NCBI GenBank assembly: GCA_017447005.1 | Contig: JAFSOM010000285.1 | Span: 1 to 17,271 of the forward strand | Length of the DNA: 17,271 nucleotides | Source: Oscillibacter sp. | GTDB taxonomy: Bacteria > Bacillota > Clostridia > Oscillospirales > Oscillospiraceae | Reading direction: 5' to 3' | Notes under the pieces: generated by a model | Database searches by the model: none | What the model was told of the DNA's origin: nothing | Seen by the model: only the letters and a program-made list of their open reading frames with translations | Part shown: positions 11,201-17,200 of the stretch, piece by piece | How the letters are laid out: the number at the start of each line of letters is the position of its first letter | Position numbering within the stretch: the stretch's first letter is position 1 | Translations under genes and position numbers: made by a program

Positions 11201-14200
11201 CCCTGATTTCCGCAAACGTCAGCTTTACCGGCTGCGCCGCCACGCATATCAGCGAAATTGCGGACAGCGGCAACGGCGGCGCGATATGGACGCGGGCGGC
11301 GGCGGAAGTGTCCCTGATGGGTTGCGTTATCAGCAATTGTAGCGCGACGCTCAACGGCGGCGGCGTGTATCTGAGCAAAAACGGCTCCGCTAGCCTGACC
11401 GCAACCATTCGCGGCGGCTCTATCAAGGAGTGTCAGGCGAACAACGGTAGCGCGGTCTATGTTCAAAACAGGGCGATTTTCTCCGGCGTCGAAATTACGG
11501 ACAATACTGTTTTCGATATAAACAGCGGCGCCGTTCATGGCGGTATACTGTACTTCGAGGGCAATGTCAAAGTAGAGGACAACGCCTGTAGCGCCGATTC
11601 CGTCTATATGCACGATGTCCTGTTACAGAACAACAACGTAACGACAATCTACACCACGGATAGCGGTCTTGGCGAGCAGGCGAATGTCGGCGTTTATGTG
11701 AGCGATTCCAACAACGCCTACAAGAATCGCGGACAAGAGGGACAGGCCTTTGGTACCCACGGAACGGACAACGGCACGGATTCTCACGGCGCGAATTATC
11801 TGGACGCTTTTTTCAATGACCGAGACGAATCGCTCTTCGGCTACAAGAAGGACGAATCGGACAGCTATATCTACTGGGGTGCTTACGTCTGCAAAATTAC
11901 CGATAAGGACGGCAACACCCTTACGCGCTCCGACGGCAGGGACGCGGTCTACCAAAGATTGACGATGGCCTTTGACGATTTCACTAAGGTCAGCGGGGGC
12001 GACCCGGTGTATGTGAAAATGCTGGTGGAGGAGTACAAGGTCAAACAGACGGGGCAAATAGAAAACTTCCCCGAGGCGAATGTCACGCTGACCACCGCCT
12101 CTACGTCCGAGCCTGATGACAAGTATCCCTACCGGGGCGTCGAGGGCACAGTCTGCACAATCTCCCGCGACAACAGTACCAGCCAACTCTTCAAGCTGAA
12201 CAAGAGCGGCGCAACCTTCCAGCTTGAAAACATCACGCTGGACGGTCGCAAGGACAAGACAACCGCCCAAGGCAATTACAGGCTGATTGAAGCGGCCTCC
12301 GGCAAGCTGATTATCAACGGCGGCACGACTATGCAGTACGGTTACGCCTCGCCCGGCGCGGCCATTAACGCGCAGAATAATGACGCGTCGGTAGAGATAA
12401 ACGGCGCCTATGATGCGGAGAAGGCGTCGGCGTCGGTCAAGTTCCTGAACTGCGTTTCGACGGACAACGGCGGCGCAATCTTCGCAAAGAGCTTACGCGT
12501 CAATGGCGCGGAGAAATACGGCGCGGCGTTCACGAACTGCTCCGCCAACAGCGGAGGCGCGATATACGTCAGCGGCATGGACGCGGAGATAAACGGCGCG
12601 GTTTTCACAAATTGCCACTCCGCGAACGAGGGCGGCGCCGTGTTCCACAACAACAGTGACAATACGACAGCCTATACTACAATCAGAAACTGCTCCTTCA
12701 CAAATTGCTATGCCAATCCGAACGCGCAAAACGCGAATGGCGGCGCCGTATGCTCCAGAACCGCAACGCTGACGGTGGAATCCAGCGGTTTTGTCAACTG
12801 CTACGCGTTGTTAAACGGCGGCGCAATCAATCACGGCGCGGGACAAAGCAACCGCTTGCAGACGATAATTGTCAATTCCACTTTCGACCACTGCGAAACC
12901 ACCGGTAATAACGGTTACGGCGGCTCGGTCTACACGTCCGCCAAGGAAATTGAGCTGACAAACTGCTCTGTCAACAACAGCGTATCCGTCAACCACGGCG
13001 GCGCGCTGTATTGCCAGAGTAATGACGCCTCCTCTAAAGCGACTATCTCCGGCAGTAGCTTTGATTCCTGTTCCGTTACCCAGAGCGAGGGCATAGGCGG
13101 CGCAATCTACAGCAGAAATCATGAGCTTACCATTGGCGACAGCGTCATAAACGCCTGCGTCGCGCCAAAATACAGCGGCGCGGTCTATATGGAGACGGAT
13201 AAAAGCGTTCTGAATATCAGCGACGGCGCGAAGATTAGCGGTTGTTACGCCAATCAGGGCGGCGCGATTTACCTGAAAAAAGGCGTCACGCTGAACCTCA
13301 CCGGAAGCCCGGAGTTTACGCAGAATGGCTATACCACGCGCAACGGCTCCGTTGTCGACGCCGAACAGGGCGCTTGCATTTACTTGGCGGGAGGGAGCAA
13401 AATAAACCTTTCCGGCGCCCCGAAGTTCAGCCGCAACTACCTGAATAATCTTACCAGGCACCCAAGAATCACCAACGGCAGTTCCATAAACTATGTGCGT
13501 CAGGACCTGTATCTCGCGGAGTATGCCGGGAAACACGCGGAATCCATTCATGTCGCGGGCGAACTGACCGGAGACACGATTTGGGTCTGGCCCGAACAAA
13601 GCCCGCACAGACTGCATGACGAACAGTTCGCAACGACGGAACTTTCCGTCAGTAGCGCAAGCCTCGGCAAATTCCGCAACGCCCTTGCGGATACGGAAAC
13701 CGGTTGCTCTTACGGGGAGTATCTGGCGGGTATGCGTCTTGCGGATAAGGAAGAAACCGACGTATACTGGAACAAGGTATACAACATCTCCTTCAATAAG
13801 AAGGATAACAAGGGAGAGGCGGTAGCCGGCGCGGAGTTCACGCTCTATACGGACAGCGCTTGCAGTACGAAGTTCCTCAGCGCGGTCTCCGCGGACGGCG
13901 AGGAGGATACCAACGTTGAGGGAGAACTGCTGAACAAGGGCGTGGTTGACTTTACCGCTGTCCCCATCGGCGTTTATTATATGCGGGAGACCATCGTACC
14001 CGAGAGTTTCAGGGCGGAAGACATTCCCTATCTTGTCTTGGTCGGCTCCCCGTCGCTTGCGCCCAATGAAAACAATACCGCGCTTTGGCATAACGGCGGG
14101 CCGCTCGATGTCTACAACGCGGCGACGCTTGTCTTACGCTACACCATGGACAGCGGCAAATACTTCGGCATTTTCCCAGTGGAAAACGGTAAGGCGACTC

Positions 14201-17200
14201 TCCGCGGTAATATCGCAAGTCCCAACATGGGCATTATCAACATCCGCAACAACTATGACATCTCCTTTATGAAAACCGATACGGATATGAAAACCGATAC
14301 GGAAGGCAAGCCTTTGCAAGACGCGGAGTTTACAATCTACGCGCCGATATTGGATGGAGAGGGAAAGCCAAAGCTCGACGGCGACAACAACAATTATCCC
14401 GAAATGACCCGCTACCTCCGTGACGGCGAGGAGTACCCCCCTGTCAAGTCCGCCGACGACAAGACGAAATACAACGGCGCGACGGTTGCGAAAGGCCTCG
14501 TCTGTTTCCGCGATTTGCCTAAAGGCTCCTATTACCTTGTGGAATCCTACTATCCCGGCAGAAACGGCGACGATAGAATCGCCTACTTCGTGGAGAGCGA
14601 CCGCGTTTTCAAGCTGGATGTCAACGGCAAGGATGACTTCACCCTGAGCGAATGGAACACGGACGGGACATTTACGGAATGCGCGACGGATAGCGCCAAC
14701 AAGTATTATGTCGTGGGGAATACGCAGGCCGTATGCAAGCTGACGGACGCCAACGGGAATCTGCTTTACGAGAGAAGTCTCAGCGGCAGAGTGAATCCGG
14801 CTATCTACGCGACGCTGGAAGAAGGCTTCGAGGCGGCCCAAAGTCACATCCTGTACGACAAGGACGGAAACATTGTAATTAACGCTGACAGCGTCGCCGC
14901 GCTGAAATTGCAAGTTTTGAAGGATGTCTCCCTGTCGTTCCCGGTGACTTATAACAACAGCAAGCGCGACTTGACTTTCACGACAGCCAGCACAAATCCC
15001 ACGAAAGACAGATATAAATTTAATACTACCAATACCGACCCCAACGAACGTTACCGGGCGGAGATTAAGCGCGCTTACAACGCGGATACTTCCTCCAACG
15101 CGAACGCGGGCGCGCTCATCACCGTCGCGGACGGCGCGAAACTGACCTTGCAAAATATCAACCTCAACGGTCAGAAAAGCGAGTATAACGGCAGGGCGAT
15201 TCACGTGACGCAAGGGAGTTTGACTATTCAGAACAGCGTCAAGATTCAGAACTTCAAGCAGGAGGCCAAAGCGGACAGTACGGACGAAAACGACGTGAAG
15301 GGCGGCGCCGTGCTTCTGGACGACAACACGACGCTTACTGTCAATGGCGTCGCGGAGTTCTCGAACAACGCGGTTTTGAATCATCGAAGCGAGGGCGCGA
15401 CCGGGGCGGACGGCGGCGCGATTGCCGTGGGCAAGAACTGCACGGTCAGTTTTAGCAACGTTCAATTCCTGAACAACCAAGCGTCGTCCGCGTCGGAAAA
15501 GGCGGGCAACGGCGGCGCGGTCAGCCTGAACGAAGCGACGGACGCCGAAAACCCGACGGAATTGTCGTTCACAAACGCCGTGTTCAAGTATAACAGCGCA
15601 AGCTATCAGGGCGGCGCGTTGTTTACAGCTGAGAAGTACGACCTGACAGTAAAGAACGGCGAATTTACAAACAATACTGCGGGCGACGGCGGCGCAATCG
15701 CGGCGCTTTCCAAGGAGGACGCGCCCTCGACGCTCCGGATTATCGGCGGCGTTTTCAAGAGCAACTCCGCGAACGGCGGCGACGGCGGCGCGGTCAAGAT
15801 TGGCGGCTATGGTACGTTAAGCATGAGCGGAAGCCTGACCATAAGCGAAAACTCCGCGAAAAATGGCGGCGCGGTCATAGCGGCCCCCTACGCCAAAGTG
15901 ACGTTCGCAAGCGGGACGATGAGCGGCAATAGCGCCACGGAAGGCAGCGCGTTCTATATGGAGGATAACGCAAGCCTTACCGTCTCCGGCGGAACCGTCG
16001 ACGGAAACAAGGCCAGTGGCGACAACGGCGGCGCAATCAACGCGGGCGGCGCCAACGCAAAACTCTACTTCTCCGGCAGTCCGTGCGTGTTCAACAACAC
16101 CAGCGCCACGGATAGCAATCAGCAACGAAACGTTGTTCTGGGCTACAATAGCAATGGGCTTATCAATAGCGCGACGGACGGTCTCAATGCAAACGCGCTG
16201 ATTGGCGTGTACGTGATTGGCGGGACAAGAGAGGACTTGTTTAAAGCGCACGGTCTCCCCGGCGCGCCCTTCGGCACGTTCGGCGATACGGATAAGCTGA
16301 ATCCGCAGGTATTCCGCAACGACCGTAACCTTGCCCTCTACGGCGTCAAGAATGAGGCCGACGACGAGGACGCGCTCATTTATTGGAGCGACGTAATCTG
16401 TAAGCTGACGGACACTGACGACAATCTGCTTTATCAGGACATCCGTTTCATCGTCAATCGTCAGACCGTAACGTGCAAGGCGCCCGCCGTGTATACCAGC
16501 GTTCAAGACGGCTTCAACGCCGCGCAAGGTACGCTCTACAGCAAAAACAACAGCGCTTACACCGGCTTCACGAGCGACAATCAACTCAAAATGTTGAAGG
16601 ACGCCGCTTTGAGCGCGAGCGTTAATTACACGGGGAAACGCGCTGTAACCTTTACCACCGCGGAAACGAACTGGGACGAGCTGAAATCGGAGGACTGTTT
16701 CCTGTTCAAGACCAACCGGAACAGCGCGGACGGAACCGACCTCACCAAAGCCCTCATCACACGCGCGACCGCATTCAAAAACGGTTCGATGATAAAAGCC
16801 ACGGGCAAGGAGTTGACGTTGACTTCCATCACGCTCGACGGCATGAAGGACAGTATCACAGCCACGGGCAACGGCGGCATTGTGTACGTTTACAACGGCG
16901 CGAGGCTGACGATTCAATCCGACGCGATTCTGCAAAACAGCGCTGTCACGGGTAACGGCGGCATTGTATACGTTGCCAACGGCGCGGGGCTGACGATTCA
17001 ATCCGGCGCAGTCCTGCAAAACAGCGCTGTCACAGGCAAGGGCGGCGCGGCGTATATTGCCAACGGCGGCGTTGCCACAGTAACGGGCGGCGAAATCAAC
17101 CATAACGAGAGCGACGGCGACGGCGCGGGATTCTATCTGGAAAAAGACAGCAAGCTCTATCTCTCCGGCAATCCGAACTTTGGCGGCAAGGGTACGGACG

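Noticed and set aside
12811..17103. Three minus-strand frames of 426-448 codons (12811-14091, 14134-15480, 15817-17103)
   Set aside because: All are in register with gene 2, carry no domain pattern, and mirror the GGA-rich rungs as Ala/Val/Arg-rich text.
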